Below the pieces are notes generated by a model that saw only the letters and a program-made list of their open reading frames with translations, was not told the DNA's origin and made no database searches. Both the position numbers and the translations under genes were made by a program. From Ruegeria marina (GTDB taxonomy: Bacteria; Pseudomonadota; Alphaproteobacteria; Rhodobacterales; Rhodobacteraceae), in the NCBI RefSeq assembly GCF_900101475.1, contig NZ_FMZV01000005.1, forward strand, positions 124,001 to 188,000: a stretch of 64,000 nt of DNA. Reading direction: 5' to 3'. This document shows, piece after piece, positions 51,046-60,456 of this stretch. Positions within the stretch are counted from its first letter, which is position 1, and the number at the start of each line of letters is the position of its first letter.

Positions 51046-51549
51046 TCAGATGAACAGGTTGATATCCGAGCGAAGCGCCTTTTCCATGTAAGTCGCGGCC
51101 CCGCCGATCTCCATTTCGTCGATCATGTCCTTGCGGTCATACTCGAAAAGGTCGAGCGTCATCTGGCATCCAATCATCTTGACCTCGGACTCGATTGCCG
51201 CCTCGCGAAGCTCCTCGATCGAGGCGACGCCCTTCTTCTTGATCAGGTTCTTCATCATCTTGCCGGCCGCGGCGCCGACGCCAGGCACCATCCCGATCAT
51301 GTTCGGCATCGGCATGTGCATGCCCATCATCGGCATTTCCATCGCCGGATTGCCGAGCGTGGTGAATTTCAGGTTCAAGTCCTTCTTCAGCAAGGTCAGT
51401 CCGTAGAAGGTGAAGAACATGGTGACTTCGACATCCATCGCGGCGGCGGTCGTGCCCAGGATGAAGGGCGGGTAGGCCCAGTCCAGAGATCCCTTGGTCA
51501 CGATGATCGACATGCTCTTGGCATTGTCGAGGTTCTGTGTGTCAAGCAT
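51046..51549 (-). CDS. dsrE2: DsrE2-family membrane-associated sulfurtransferase
   Basis: A 167-residue DsrE/F-fold protein (SMSIIVTKGSLDWAYPPFIL start). A glycine/methionine-rich middle stretch (GNPAMEMPMMGMHMPMPNMI) is probably membrane-associated, and the conserved Cys is near residue 129 (MIGCQMTLDLF). Its family works with TusA in sulfur transfer. The ATG at 51549 follows GGGAGGAACGC. A perfect palindromic operator-like site lies 38 bp upstream. Confidence 0.9.
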   Translation of the reverse strand: MLDTQNLDNAKSMSIIVTKGSLDWAYPPFILGTTAAAMDVEVTMFFTFYGLTLLKKDLNLKFTTLGNPAMEMPMMGMHMPMPNMIGMVPGVGAAAGKMMKNLIKKKGVASIEELREAAIESEVKMIGCQMTLDLFEYDRKDMIDEMEIGGAATYMEKALRSDINLFI

Positions 51550-51586
51550 GCGTTCCTCCCTAATCCCGCTGCCTGACCTAGAATAG

Positions 51587-51604
51587 CATTCATATAGCTG
51601 AATG
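51587..51604. promoter_or_regulatory. Putative SqrR/BigR-type operator upstream of dsrE2-tusA
   Basis: CATTCA-N6-TGAATG, an exact inverted repeat equal to ATTC-N8-GAAT with one extra pair on each side. From memory this is the consensus of the persulfide-responsive ArsR-family repressor SqrR of Rhodobacter. It lies 38-55 bp upstream of the dsrE2 start, where a promoter is expected. The repressor gene is not in the window. Confidence 0.6.
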
Positions 51605-51775
51605 TATATGTTTTCCTGCTTTGCGATCGGACCCTGCGCAAAGCGCGCCGAAAGCTGCAACAAATCGTTTGGGATGAAAGCCGGGAAAACTTTCGGCCTG
51701 CCCCGGCACATCCGCGCATGCGCATCACCCGGCCGCCACATCGGCTCTGTCAACTTCAAGGGAGTTGCAATGTGA

Positions 51776-51849
51776 TGGAGGCGAGTACCGGAATCGAACC
51801 GGTGTACACGGATTTGCAATCCGCTGCGTCACCACTCCGCCAACTCGCC
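51776..51849 (-). tRNA. tRNA-Cys (GCA anticodon)
   Basis: A 74-nt cloverleaf on the minus strand. Acceptor GGCGAGT pairs with ACTCGCC, the anticodon loop TTGCAAA has anticodon GCA, the T loop is TTCGATT, and CCA is encoded. No integration repeat is seen beside it. Confidence 0.96.
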
Positions 51850-52054
51850 GTGCCGCTGTGGTTGTTGCGGTCTATATGATGGTCTTGGCCGGTGCAAGTC
51901 CTCTGCTGTGCTTGTTTTAACTATTTGATGATGACAACGGGCCGGTTTCGCGCCGGTCGCGCTGCTCTGCCGCGGATGGAGCGGCGATGGGACGTTGCCG
52001 CTTCTGTGTCGTTGTGGCAAAAGCCGCATAGGAAATTTGCAAGAGAGCGTCGAT

Positions 52055-52708
52055 ATGACCGAATTCGATGACCGCCGCCGCATGATGGTGGATACCCAGG
52101 TCCGCCCCTCGGATGTGACCAAGTTCCCGATAATCCAGGCGATGCTGACGGTCCCGCGCGAGCGTTTTGTTCCTGATGCGCAACGCGAAGCGGCGTATGC
52201 CGACGTCTTGGTGCCATTGGGAGGCGGACGTTCTCTTCTGGAACCGCGCACCTTTGCCAAGATGCTGGATGCCGCCAATATCGCCGGGGACGAAGTGGTC
52301 CTGGATGTCGGAAGCGGGTTGGGCTATTCGGCTGCGGTGTCTGCGCGGCTGGCACAGCTGGTCATCGCTGTGGAGCAGGACGAGGGGATGGCTGACGAGA
52401 CGCAGAGCCTGCTGACGGAGGCCGGTGTCGACAATGCTGTCGTGCACAACGGGCCGCTGACCCAAGGCGCGGCGGAACATGGCCCGTATGACGTGATCCT
52501 GATCGAGGGGGGAGTCGAATCGGTTCCGGAAACGCTGATCTCCCAATTGAAGGACGGCGGCCGTATTGTCGCTTTGTTCATGGAAGGCACGCTGGGCGCG
52601 GTTCGTCTGGGGCTCAAGGTCGGCGGTCAGGTTTCCTGGCGGTTCGTGTTCAACGCCACGGCTCCGGTGTTGCCCGGATTCCAACGTGCCAAGGAATTCG
52701 TCCTCTGA
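52055..52708 (+). CDS. Protein-L-isoaspartate O-methyltransferase-like protein
   Basis: A 217-residue methyltransferase. The Pcm-family segment is VPRERFVPDAQREAAYADV, and the SAM-binding motif is VLDVGSGLGYSAAV at about residue 79. The conserved order (methyltransferase, TolC, DUF2497) is common in roseobacters. Whether it repairs isoaspartate is uncertain; the family has members of unknown role. Confidence 0.85.
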   Translation: MTEFDDRRRMMVDTQVRPSDVTKFPIIQAMLTVPRERFVPDAQREAAYADVLVPLGGGRSLLEPRTFAKMLDAANIAGDEVVLDVGSGLGYSAAVSARLAQLVIAVEQDEGMADETQSLLTEAGVDNAVVHNGPLTQGAAEHGPYDVILIEGGVESVPETLISQLKDGGRIVALFMEGTLGAVRLGLKVGGQVSWRFVFNATAPVLPGFQRAKEFVL

Positions 52709-52803
52709 GGCAGCGGTGAAACCGGGCACAGGCCTTGCTTTTTCCGGTCATGGCGTCATGCTCGGCGTTACAGGCATAAAAATGAATATTGGAGGCGAAA
52801 TTC

Positions 52804-54222
52804 ATGCTGGGAAGGCTAACGGGACGATTGTCTGGATTGGCCGCGCTGACGGCAAGCGTGGCCATGCTCGCCTTGGCTCCGAAACCGGCGGCAGCGGACA
52901 ATATCGCCGACGCATTGATCGGCGCCTATAACACCAGTGGTCTTCTGGAGCAGAACCGGGCGCTTTTGCGGGCTGCCGACGAGGACGTCGCCATCGCCCT
53001 TTCAGCCCTGCGCCCGATCATCAACTGGATCTCGCGGTTGGAAAGCAGCTACACGAGATCCGGAAACGCGCTCGCGTCGACAACGTCACACCCGGATGGA
53101 TTTTTTACCGGATTGGAGCTGAGGCAGCTGCTCTATGATGGCGGTGCGTCTGTTCTGGGTAAGCAGGCGGCCCAGGAAACGGTCCTGTCGACCCGGCAAG
53201 CACTGCTGCAGATCGAACAGCAGGTTCTGTTCCGCGCCGTCACGGCCTATCTGAACGTGCTATTGCAGGAAGAAACCGTCGCGATCCGCCAAAACGCCGT
53301 GCGGCTTCTGGGCGAGGAATTGCGGGCCTCTCAGGATCGGTTCGAAGTGGGCGAGGTCACCCGGACCGACGTCGCACTCTCGGAATCCCGTCTGGCCAAT
53401 GCACGTGCCAATCTTGCCGATGCCAACGGGGCTCTCACGACTGCTCATGCCGAATACATCAATGCGGTCGGACGCCACCCGGGCCGAACCTCGGGTCAGC
53501 CTAGATTGCCGAGCCTGCCCCGGTCCGAGTCCGATGCCGAAGCGTTGGCGCAGCGCAACCATCCATCCCTGTTGTCGGCGCAGCACCAGGTACGCGCACT
53601 TGACCTGGGGGTTCAACGCCAGCGTGCCAGCCTTGGCCCGACGGTTCAGTTCGAAGCCAATGTCGGGTTCAACGATGACTTTGGTGGAACGGACTTCAGC
53701 GACACCGCGTCGGCGCGCGTGATCCTGTCACAGCCGATCTATGCCGGCGGTCGGCTGAACGCTCAGATCAGGCGCGTGATGGCGCAGAGGGATGCCTCGC
53801 GGGCCAATCTGCTGAATGTCCAGAGAGATGTGACACAGGATGTCAGCGACGCCTATGTGCGGTTCCAGACTGCGACTGCGAGCCTTACGGCCTCGAACGA
53901 ACGGGTGCGTGCGGCGCAGGTTGCCTTTGATGGTATCCGGGAGGAAGCCACATTGGGGGCGCGGACCACGCTGGATGTGCTGACCGCCGAGCAGGATCTG
54001 CTTGATGCCCAACTGTCGCAGGTCTCTGCCCAGACCGAGCGATCTCTGGCCGCTTACCAGTTGCTCGTAGCCCAGGGGCTGCTGACTGCGGAACGCCTTG
54101 GATTGGCGGTTCAGATCTACGACCCCACGCTTTACTATAACCTGGTCAAGGATGCTCCCGCCGCCATTTCGAAACGCAGTCGCGATCTGGACCGTGTCCT
54201 GGAAGCACTGGGCAAGAAATAA
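52804..54222 (+). CDS. tolC: TolC-family outer-membrane efflux protein
   Basis: A 472-residue protein with a signal peptide (hydrophobic to about residue 27, cleavage near PAAA-DN). It has two long internally repeated helical regions rich in Ala/Gln (about 60-210 and 260-440) and beta segments such as PIYAGGRLNAQIRRVMAQRD, the TolC layout. It forms the outer-membrane channel for type I secretion and efflux. The ATG at 52804 follows GGAGGCGAAATTC. It is a plausible outer-membrane partner for the RTX protein, but not linked. Confidence 0.93.
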   Translation: MLGRLTGRLSGLAALTASVAMLALAPKPAAADNIADALIGAYNTSGLLEQNRALLRAADEDVAIALSALRPIINWISRLESSYTRSGNALASTTSHPDGFFTGLELRQLLYDGGASVLGKQAAQETVLSTRQALLQIEQQVLFRAVTAYLNVLLQEETVAIRQNAVRLLGEELRASQDRFEVGEVTRTDVALSESRLANARANLADANGALTTAHAEYINAVGRHPGRTSGQPRLPSLPRSESDAEALAQRNHPSLLSAQHQVRALDLGVQRQRASLGPTVQFEANVGFNDDFGGTDFSDTASARVILSQPIYAGGRLNAQIRRVMAQRDASRANLLNVQRDVTQDVSDAYVRFQTATASLTASNERVRAAQVAFDGIREEATLGARTTLDVLTAEQDLLDAQLSQVSAQTERSLAAYQLLVAQGLLTAERLGLAVQIYDPTLYYNLVKDAPAAISKRSRDLDRVLEALGKK

Positions 54223-54297
54223 CAATCCTCGCCATCGGTTGTCGGATTGTCGGATCTTCGCTACACTCGACTACGAGGCCAAGAGTGGTAGTAACAC

Positions 54298-55137
54298 ATG
54301 TCTGATCCTGCAAAGACAGTAGAGATCGAGGATGTATTGTCCTCGATCCGCAGATTGGTAAGCGAAGAAGGTCGGCTTGAGACGCGCGAAACCAGCGTCT
54401 CTACCGCTCGACCGGGCAAGCTGGTGCTGACGCCGGCATTGCGGGTCGCGGACCGGGACGAAGACGTGTCCGAGGCCTCGGCCGTCTCGGATCGAGAGAA
54501 TCGTCAGGAGGCTACGGAAAAACGGGAGCCGGTCGCTCCATGGAGCAACCCGGAGGCGACACTGTATTCAGCGGCCGAAGCCGCCGGAAAAGACATTGAT
54601 GACCTTGCGGAGTCCAAGGAACCTGAAGCGTTTGCCGAACAGGCCCATGGTGACGAAGCCCTTGACGTCCCTCTCGATGAGCAGGATGAGGCTGAACCCG
54701 AAACGACCTTGAGCGCCAGAATAGAAGTGCTGGAAGCCGTCATCGCCCAGACCGATGATGATTGGGAGCCTGACGGGTTGAGTGAAGAAGCCTATTCCGG
54801 AACGCGCGGCGCGGCGATGGAATGGCAGGATCACCTGGAGCGCGAGGCGACGCCTGATCCCCAGACCGATGGAGCCGACAAGCTGGCGTGCTTCGATCCC
54901 GTACCGCGTGACGAAACGGAAGATGAGTTCGAATCCGGAGAGCACGATATCGTCGACGAGCGTTCGATCTTGTCGCCGGAAGACGGTTATCTCGACGAAG
55001 AAAGCCTGCGTGAACTGGTTGCCGATATCGTCCGCGAGGAGCTTCAGGGCGCGCTGGGCGAACGGATCACGAGAAACGTGCGCAAGCTGGTGCGCAGGGA
55101 GATTCATCGGGCGCTTACGGCTCAGGAATTCGAGTGA
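54298..55137 (+). CDS. DUF2497 / PopZ-like polar organising protein
   Basis: A 279-residue protein in three parts. A short N-terminal helix (EIEDVLSSIRRLVSEEG) is followed by a long acidic, disordered middle (about 30-230) and a C-terminal helical region (SLRELVADIVREELQGALGE, NVRKLVRREIHRAL). This matches Caulobacter PopZ in plan, where the C-terminal helices oligomerise and the N-terminus binds partners at the cell pole. Convergent with cobQ. The specific role here is inferred from architecture. Confidence 0.78.
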   Translation: MSDPAKTVEIEDVLSSIRRLVSEEGRLETRETSVSTARPGKLVLTPALRVADRDEDVSEASAVSDRENRQEATEKREPVAPWSNPEATLYSAAEAAGKDIDDLAESKEPEAFAEQAHGDEALDVPLDEQDEAEPETTLSARIEVLEAVIAQTDDDWEPDGLSEEAYSGTRGAAMEWQDHLEREATPDPQTDGADKLACFDPVPRDETEDEFESGEHDIVDERSILSPEDGYLDEESLRELVADIVREELQGALGERITRNVRKLVRREIHRALTAQEFE

Positions 55138-56595
55138 TCACCGCAGGCGCGGGGGTTCGGCCATTTCCAGAAGCAGATCAAGGTCAAGATGCGCCTCGAC
55201 ATGGTCGGCCAGGGCGTCGAGCACCGAGTCTACCCCATCCTCGTATCCGCTCAGCGACTCGTAGCCGAGATCTCCCAGATATCGGGCCCGAAACGCGTCC
55301 GAACTGAACAGCCCATGCAGGTAGCTTCCCCGGATCCGGCCGTCGGCCGAGGCGGCGCCTTCGCGGCGCCCGTCGATTTCCAGCCAGGCGCGTGCGCAAT
55401 CGGGTCCATCGGTGCGGCCAATGTGGATTTCATAGCCGCTGACGGGCTCGCGACCGGGCAGCGCGACGGCATGGCGCAGGGTCACCTGTTTCTCGCTGGT
55501 CATCACCGTCTGGACGTCCAGAAGGCCCAGCCCTTCGGTCTTGCCCGGGCGGCCCTCGATTCCTTCCGGGTCGTCGATGCTCCGGCCCAGCATCTGGTAT
55601 CCGCCGCATAGGCCAAGCACATGGCCGCCGCGCCGGACATGGGCGTAGAGGTCGATATCCCACCCCTGGGCGCGGAAAAAGGCCAGATCGCCGACGGTTG
55701 ACTTGCTGCCGGGCAAGAGCACGAGGTCGGCGTCGCCGGGCAGGGGGCGGCCCGGCGCGATGATCTCGACTGTCACGTTCGGCTCGGCGGCCAGCGGATC
55801 GAGATCGTCGAAATTCGCCATCCGCTCCAGTTGCGGGACCGCCACCTTGCAGGCACCGCCTGCGGCTGAACGTATGTCCATCATGTCTTCGGCGGGCAGG
55901 CGCCAGGCATCGTTGAACCAGGGCACCACGCCCAGGCATGGCCAGCCGGTCCGCCGGGCAATGTCGTCGCGCCCCTCGTCGAAGAGGGTGATGTCCCCCT
56001 TGAACCGGTTGACGGCAAAGCCGCGAACCTGCGCCAGGTCTTCAGCGTCCAGAACGGCTTGTGTGCCCACGATCTGGGCAATGACCCCGCCGCGATGAAT
56101 ATCCCCCACCAGAACCACGGGCACCCCGGCGGCACAGGCGAATCCCATGTTGGCAATGTCGCCCGCCCGCAGGTTGGTTTCCGCCGGGCTACCGGCGCCT
56201 TCGACCAGTACAAGGTCGGCATCTGCACATAATCTGTGAAAGCTTTCCATCGCCTTCTCAAGAAGATGCGACTTGTTCTTTCGGTAATCTCCGGCTTTCA
56301 TCGTGCCCGCGCGCCGGCCCTGAACGATGATTTGCGCCCCGGTGTCCGTCTCTGGTTTCAGCAGGATGGGATTCATGTCCGTGTGCGGAACACGTCGCGC
56401 CGCACGCGCCTGAAGCGCCTGGGCGCGCCCGATTTCGCCGCCGTTTTCGGTCGCGGCCGCATTGTTGGACATGTTCTGCGGTTTGAACGGGGCAACCCGC
56501 AATCCCCGCCTGGAAAAGGCACGCGCAAGCCCGGCCACCAGCATGGACTTGCCAACATTGCTGCCGGTTCCCTGAATCATGATCGCGCGAACCAT
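55138..56595 (-). CDS. cobQ: Cobyric acid synthase CobQ
   Basis: A 485-residue enzyme. It has the P-loop start [20 protein letters not shown], the substrate segment [20 protein letters not shown] and a C-terminal glutaminase with the nucleophile in [12 protein letters not shown]. It amidates adenosyl-cobyrinic a,c-diamide during cobalamin synthesis. The ATG at 56595 follows GGGAGC; the longer frame would need a TTG. No other cobalamin gene is adjacent. Confidence 0.93.
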   Translation of the reverse strand: MVRAIMIQGTGSNVGKSMLVAGLARAFSRRGLRVAPFKPQNMSNNAAATENGGEIGRAQALQARAARRVPHTDMNPILLKPETDTGAQIIVQGRRAGTMKAGDYRKNKSHLLEKAMESFHRLCADADLVLVEGAGSPAETNLRAGDIANMGFACAAGVPVVLVGDIHRGGVIAQIVGTQAVLDAEDLAQVRGFAVNRFKGDITLFDEGRDDIARRTGWPCLGVVPWFNDAWRLPAEDMMDIRSAAGGACKVAVPQLERMANFDDLDPLAAEPNVTVEIIAPGRPLPGDADLVLLPGSKSTVGDLAFFRAQGWDIDLYAHVRRGGHVLGLCGGYQMLGRSIDDPEGIEGRPGKTEGLGLLDVQTVMTSEKQVTLRHAVALPGREPVSGYEIHIGRTDGPDCARAWLEIDGRREGAASADGRIRGSYLHGLFSSDAFRARYLGDLGYESLSGYEDGVDSVLDALADHVEAHLDLDLLLEMAEPPRLR

Positions 56596-56700
56596 GCATG
56601 CTCCCAAACTAAGGTATCGGCAGATGATCCGAAAAACCGGGTCTTGAACAGTCCCGCGGCGGCATTCGCCAACCGGTTCCCGTCACGCGGGGACTCAAGA

Positions 56701-56731
56701 AAAAACGCGCCCCCCCACGGAGCGCGTTTTT
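56701..56731 (-). terminator. Rho-independent terminator after the DUF6280 gene
   Basis: AAAAACGCGC-11 nt-GCGCGTTTTT, a 10-bp perfect stem that, read on the minus strand, ends in a T run (TTTTTTC). About 20 bp past the DUF6280 stop and 100 bp before the start of cobQ on the same strand. Confidence 0.82.
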
Positions 56732-56750
56732 GTCATGAACCGGAATTGCT

Positions 56751-57068
56751 TCAGGCGGCTTCGGCCTGTGCGGCGTTGCGACGCTCGCTTTCCTCGCGCG
56801 ACAGCGCGACCGAGGTCCGCACACCGCGGCCCACGAATTCCATAAGCCCGCGAACCACACGTTCGTTGGGGTCGATACCGGCACAGCTCAGCACCTCGCG
56901 CCCGTCGCGCGACCGGGCCCAGCGGGCAATCTGTTCGGGACCATTGCCGTATTTCTTGTCATCGGCGATGGCGTCGTCCAGCGCGGCCAACACAACGGCC
57001 GCAAAGAGTTTCCGGGCACGGTTGCCTTGCTCGTTGTTGTAGGCAGTGCCGTCAACGAAATCTTTCAT
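56751..57068 (-). CDS. DUF6280-family protein
   Basis: A 105-residue protein (MKDFVDGTAYNNEQGNRARK start) of a small family conserved in Rhodobacterales. It has a helical, charged sequence with no catalytic motif I recognise. It is preceded by a divergent 220-bp region shared with efp and followed by a strong terminator, so it is a separate transcription unit. Function unknown. Confidence 0.8.
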   Translation of the reverse strand: MKDFVDGTAYNNEQGNRARKLFAAVVLAALDDAIADDKKYGNGPEQIARWARSRDGREVLSCAGIDPNERVVRGLMEFVGRGVRTSVALSREESERRNAAQAEAA

Positions 57069-57288
57069 CTCGTCTTCCTTGTTGTTCTTGCTCTTGCAAT
57101 TTTCGGCGTGGCGTTCCTTATGACTGATCGGGCACGATTCGGATACCCTTTAATTGCATAGATGGTTTGCATCTCTTGCATATCTTGCTGCGTGTGCAGC
57201 ACTAGGTGTCGTTGTCTTGCCAGGGATCGTCCCGCCAGATATAGGGGCGCAAATGGGTGCATCAACCGTCGTGTGAAGGAATTATGTC

Positions 57289-57852
57289 ATGCCCAAGATC
57301 AACGGAAACGAAATCCGCCCAGGCAATGTTCTGGAGCATAACGGTGGCCTTTGGGCGGCCGTGAAAGTCGACCACGTGAAGCCCGGCAAGGGCGGCGCGT
57401 TTGCCCAGGTCGAACTGCGCAACCTGCGCAACGGCACGAAGCTCAACGAGCGCTTCCGGTCGGCCGACAAGGTCGAGCGTGTCCGCCTCGAACAGAAAGA
57501 CCAGCAATTTCTCTATGAATCCGATGGGATGCTGGTGTTCATGGATGCGGAAACCTATGAACAGATCGAATTGCCTGCCGAACTTCTTGGTGAGCGGCGG
57601 CCCTTCCTTCAGGATGGAATGACCATTCTCGTCGAGTTCTACGAGAACGAGGCGCTGAACGCGACCCTGCCGCAGAAAGTCACCTGCAAGATCGTCGAGA
57701 CCGAGCCGGTGGTGAAGGGCCAGACTGCCGCCAACTCCTTCAAGCCGGCGCTTCTGGACAACGGGGTCAAGGTCATGGTTCCCCCGTTCATCGGACAGGA
57801 TGAAATGATCATCGTGAACACCGAGACGATGGAGTATTCCGAGCGCGCATAA
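57289..57852 (+). CDS. efp: Elongation factor P
   Basis: A 187-residue protein with three OB/KOW-like domains. The tip of domain I is KPGKGGAF with Lys34 in the position modified in other bacteria. EF-P rescues ribosomes stalled on polyproline. No epmA/epmB genes are nearby. The ATG follows AAGGAATTATGTC. Followed by a clear terminator. Confidence 0.95.
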   Translation: MPKINGNEIRPGNVLEHNGGLWAAVKVDHVKPGKGGAFAQVELRNLRNGTKLNERFRSADKVERVRLEQKDQQFLYESDGMLVFMDAETYEQIELPAELLGERRPFLQDGMTILVEFYENEALNATLPQKVTCKIVETEPVVKGQTAANSFKPALLDNGVKVMVPPFIGQDEMIIVNTETMEYSERA

Positions 57853-57874
57853 CGTCGCGTCACACGGAGTTTCA

Positions 57875-57905
57875 GGGTCGTCCTTGTGGCGGCCCTTTTT
57901 CTTTT
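57875..57905 (+). terminator. Rho-independent terminator of efp
   Basis: GGGTCG-9 nt-CGGCCC followed by TTTTTCTTTT, about 23 bp after the efp stop; the stem includes one G-T pair. Confidence 0.78.
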
Positions 57906-57910
57906 GGGGC

Positions 57911-58828
57911 CTATCCGGGTGTGGCCTCACCCTGGCCGATCAAGTCTCGCAAGAGCTCGAACTTGATTCTGTTTGCGCTGACCTGACGGTAAAATGCGAT
58001 CAGAAACGTCGAGGGACCCTGAATCCGCCCCAAGCCGCTGACAGCGGCCACCACCGTTCCGACATCCGTCCGTCCTTGCAGTACCAGCAAGCCGCCCAGC
58101 ATCAGCACGGCAACCGTGCCCGCGCCGTTGATCGCGCTGAGAACGAATTTTGTGGACAGTTTCCACAGGAACATGTTGCGGCGAGTGGTGTAGATCTCGT
58201 CGAACTTGGTCTCGACCTCGGCGACCACGGCCGCGATGTCATGTGAACTCAGCTGGTCGCTTGCAGAGCGCAGAAGTTTTACCCTGTGCGCGACATAACG
58301 GTTCACTTGTGTCTGCGACAACAGGACGACGCCGATCTGCGGTAAGATCATCAAAACCGCGATCAGACCCAGCCCGGGCTGGGTGGATGAAATATAGCCG
58401 ATCACGCTGATCAGCGTGCCGATTTGCACCACCGGGTCGGCAAAGGCGCCACCAGCGAATTTGCCCAGTTCCTCGGCCTCGGAAGTTACCGCGGCCGTCA
58501 GAGTGCCCTGGCCCATGTGGTGGTCCCCGGCAACCGCGCGCGAGATCAGACGCTTGCGGAGCAATCGGATTACATGTTCACCCATAGACCCGGAAAGAAA
58601 CCCCAACAGGAATTTCAGGAACAGGCTGAGCAGGATCACCGCACCCATGCCCGCCCCGAGGAGATACAGCTGGCTGGTGTCGATCGACGCCTCTGTCAGA
58701 TGGTTGACGATGTCCCGTTGAAATTCAAGCGGCACTGCGGCAAGCGCGGCAATGGCCAGGGATAACAGGATAAGCACCACCTGCCGGCGCGCATTGACCC
58801 GCCAGATCGCGGCATAAAGCTGTAACAT
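57911..58828 (-). CDS. ABC-transporter transmembrane domain protein without ATPase domain
   Basis: A 305-residue protein with about five to six membrane helices like the TM domain of ABC exporters (LYAAIWRVNARRQVVLILLS, TSEAEELGKFAGGAFADPVV). There is no Walker or signature motif and no ATPase gene beside it, so either the ATPase is encoded elsewhere or the protein acts alone. I chose the ATG at 58828 (MLQLYAAIW). The ORF on the minus strand is intact; no frameshift to a missing ATPase is visible after its stop. Confidence 0.75.
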   Translation of the reverse strand: MLQLYAAIWRVNARRQVVLILLSLAIAALAAVPLEFQRDIVNHLTEASIDTSQLYLLGAGMGAVILLSLFLKFLLGFLSGSMGEHVIRLLRKRLISRAVAGDHHMGQGTLTAAVTSEAEELGKFAGGAFADPVVQIGTLISVIGYISSTQPGLGLIAVLMILPQIGVVLLSQTQVNRYVAHRVKLLRSASDQLSSHDIAAVVAEVETKFDEIYTTRRNMFLWKLSTKFVLSAINGAGTVAVLMLGGLLVLQGRTDVGTVVAAVSGLGRIQGPSTFLIAFYRQVSANRIKFELLRDLIGQGEATPG

Positions 58829-58883
58829 CCCCGTTCCCCTGCGACTTTTGCGGGATCCTGCCGTGCGGTGCAAAAAATATCAA

Positions 58884-59618
58884 TCAGGGCATTTGTACCC
58901 GGGCCTCTCCGGCCTGCATGTCTCCGGTCGTCCGATCGAAACGCAGATAGGCGATCGCGTGGTTGCCGGCCCGCGTGTGCAGCATGCCTACCGGTTTTCC
59001 ATTTGCTGTGATTTCGGTTCCGGGACTTGCAGGTCCTTCGACCGAAACCTGCGCCAGACCTTTGCGCAGTTCCGTCTTGTGTTTCATGCGGGCCGTGACT
59101 TCCTGCCCGACGTAACAGCCCTTGCGGAAATCGACACCGTTCAACGCCTCGAAGCCGGCTTCCAGGATATAGCTGTCACCTGTCAGTTCTATGCCGGTTT
59201 CGGGAATGCAATGGGCGACCCGGATCGCGTCCCAGTCGCTGCCGTCGTCGCTTTCCTCTGCATCCGTATATGCGCGCCATCCCAGGTCAGGGTGGCGCGG
59301 ATCGGGCAGGGCGCCGTCGGGAGCGGGTCCGGTACCCCGTTGCAGGTGCAGGCCGCTGTTGCTGATGGTCACGTCAGCGCGCAACTTGTACATGGACAGG
59401 CGCTTTGCCAAACCGTCGGCCAGTTCCTCGGCGACGTCGAGCAGGACGCCTTCACCGTCTCGTTTCAGGAAGAAATCCGCCAGGTACTTGCCTTGTGGGC
59501 TCAAAAGCGCGGCATAGACCAAGCCCGCGTCCAGCTTGCGAACATCATTGGTGACCAAACCCTGAAGGAAGCTCTCGGCCTCGGAACCGGTCAATCGAAG
59601 GATGCGTCGGGTTGGCAT
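58884..59618 (-). CDS. ygfZ: YgfZ/GcvT-domain folate-binding protein
   Basis: A 244-residue protein of COG0354. The signature is KGCYVGQEVTARM (about residue 163-175), which carries the Cys needed in E. coli YgfZ for iron-sulfur protein assembly. The N-terminal segment LTGSEAESFLQGLVTNDV is the tetrahydrofolate-binding part. The ATG at 59618 follows GAGGACC; an earlier ATG is possible. A role in repairing or building Fe-S enzymes suits a cell that makes many, but the gene is general. Confidence 0.88.
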   Translation of the reverse strand: MPTRRILRLTGSEAESFLQGLVTNDVRKLDAGLVYAALLSPQGKYLADFFLKRDGEGVLLDVAEELADGLAKRLSMYKLRADVTISNSGLHLQRGTGPAPDGALPDPRHPDLGWRAYTDAEESDDGSDWDAIRVAHCIPETGIELTGDSYILEAGFEALNGVDFRKGCYVGQEVTARMKHKTELRKGLAQVSVEGPASPGTEITANGKPVGMLHTRAGNHAIAYLRFDRTTGDMQAGEARVQMP

Positions 59619-59699
59619 TTTGGTGGTCCTCGTCATCGCCATGAACCTCGTGATATAGGAGAACCCGCCTGACTGACCAGAGGCCAGAGGAGAGAGTGT

Positions 59700-60380
59700 T
59701 TGCCTGCCATACTCAGCATCGTGATCCCCACCTATCAGGCAGAGGGTACGCTTGCCCGCGTCTTCGAAGCCTTGATGGAGGGGCTGCCCTCGGGCCTTGT
59801 TCGTGAAGTGATCGTCAGTGACGGGGGATCAAGCGACCGCACCAGGGAGATTGCCGAGGCGGCCGGAGCAGAAGTGATCCTTGGCCAGCCGTCGCGCGGC
59901 GGGCAACTGCGACGTGGATGTGCGGCGGCCAGGGCAGAATGGCTCTTGATTTTGCATGCGGACTCCGTGCCCGATCCGGGCTGGGCCGAGGTCGTGATGG
60001 CCCATACGATGTCCAGTAAATCGCCAGCCGCGTTCAGGCTGGCCTTCAGGGCCCGGGGGCTTGCGCCCCGTCTGGTCGCGGGCTGGGCCAATCTGCGGAC
60101 GCAAGTGTTCCATTTGCCTTACGGTGATCAGGGGCTCTTGCTGCGCAAGTCCGACTACGAAAAGTCGGGCGGTTATCCCGACCAACCGTTGATGGAGGAC
60201 GTGCATCTGGTCCGCGCCTTGCCGATTGCGCCCGTTCTGCTGCCATTGCACGTCGTCACCGGGGCCGAGCGATACCTGAAAGGCGGCTGGATTCGGCGGG
60301 GTGCACGAAACCTCTGGACTCTCGCGCGCTACTTTGCAGGGGTGTCGCCCGAGCGTCTGGAGAAGTCCTACAGGCGATAA
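59700..60380 (+). CDS. TIGR04283-family glycosyltransferase
   Basis: A 226-residue GT2-type transferase beginning LPAILSIVIPTYQAEGTLAR, with VSDGGSSDRT and the metal motif HADS (LLILHADSVPDPGWAEV). Start codon TTG after GAGGAGAGAG, with a GTG one codon before also possible. Family members are linked to arsenosugar or other unusual glycolipid pathways; no partner gene (TIGR04282) is present. Divergent from ygfZ. Confidence 0.85.
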   Translation: MPAILSIVIPTYQAEGTLARVFEALMEGLPSGLVREVIVSDGGSSDRTREIAEAAGAEVILGQPSRGGQLRRGCAAARAEWLLILHADSVPDPGWAEVVMAHTMSSKSPAAFRLAFRARGLAPRLVAGWANLRTQVFHLPYGDQGLLLRKSDYEKSGGYPDQPLMEDVHLVRALPIAPVLLPLHVVTGAERYLKGGWIRRGARNLWTLARYFAGVSPERLEKSYRR

Positions 60381-60456
60381 GGACTTGTCCGTGCCGGTGT
60401 ATCGGCAAGAATGACGGGGACTGGCGCAGATGCCGATTGCTGTTGGAGCGGCGAGA

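Noticed and set aside
51776-51849. tRNA-Cys as a second attachment site
   Set aside because: No repeat of its 3' end or integrase was found nearby, and the flanks are ordinary chromosomal genes.
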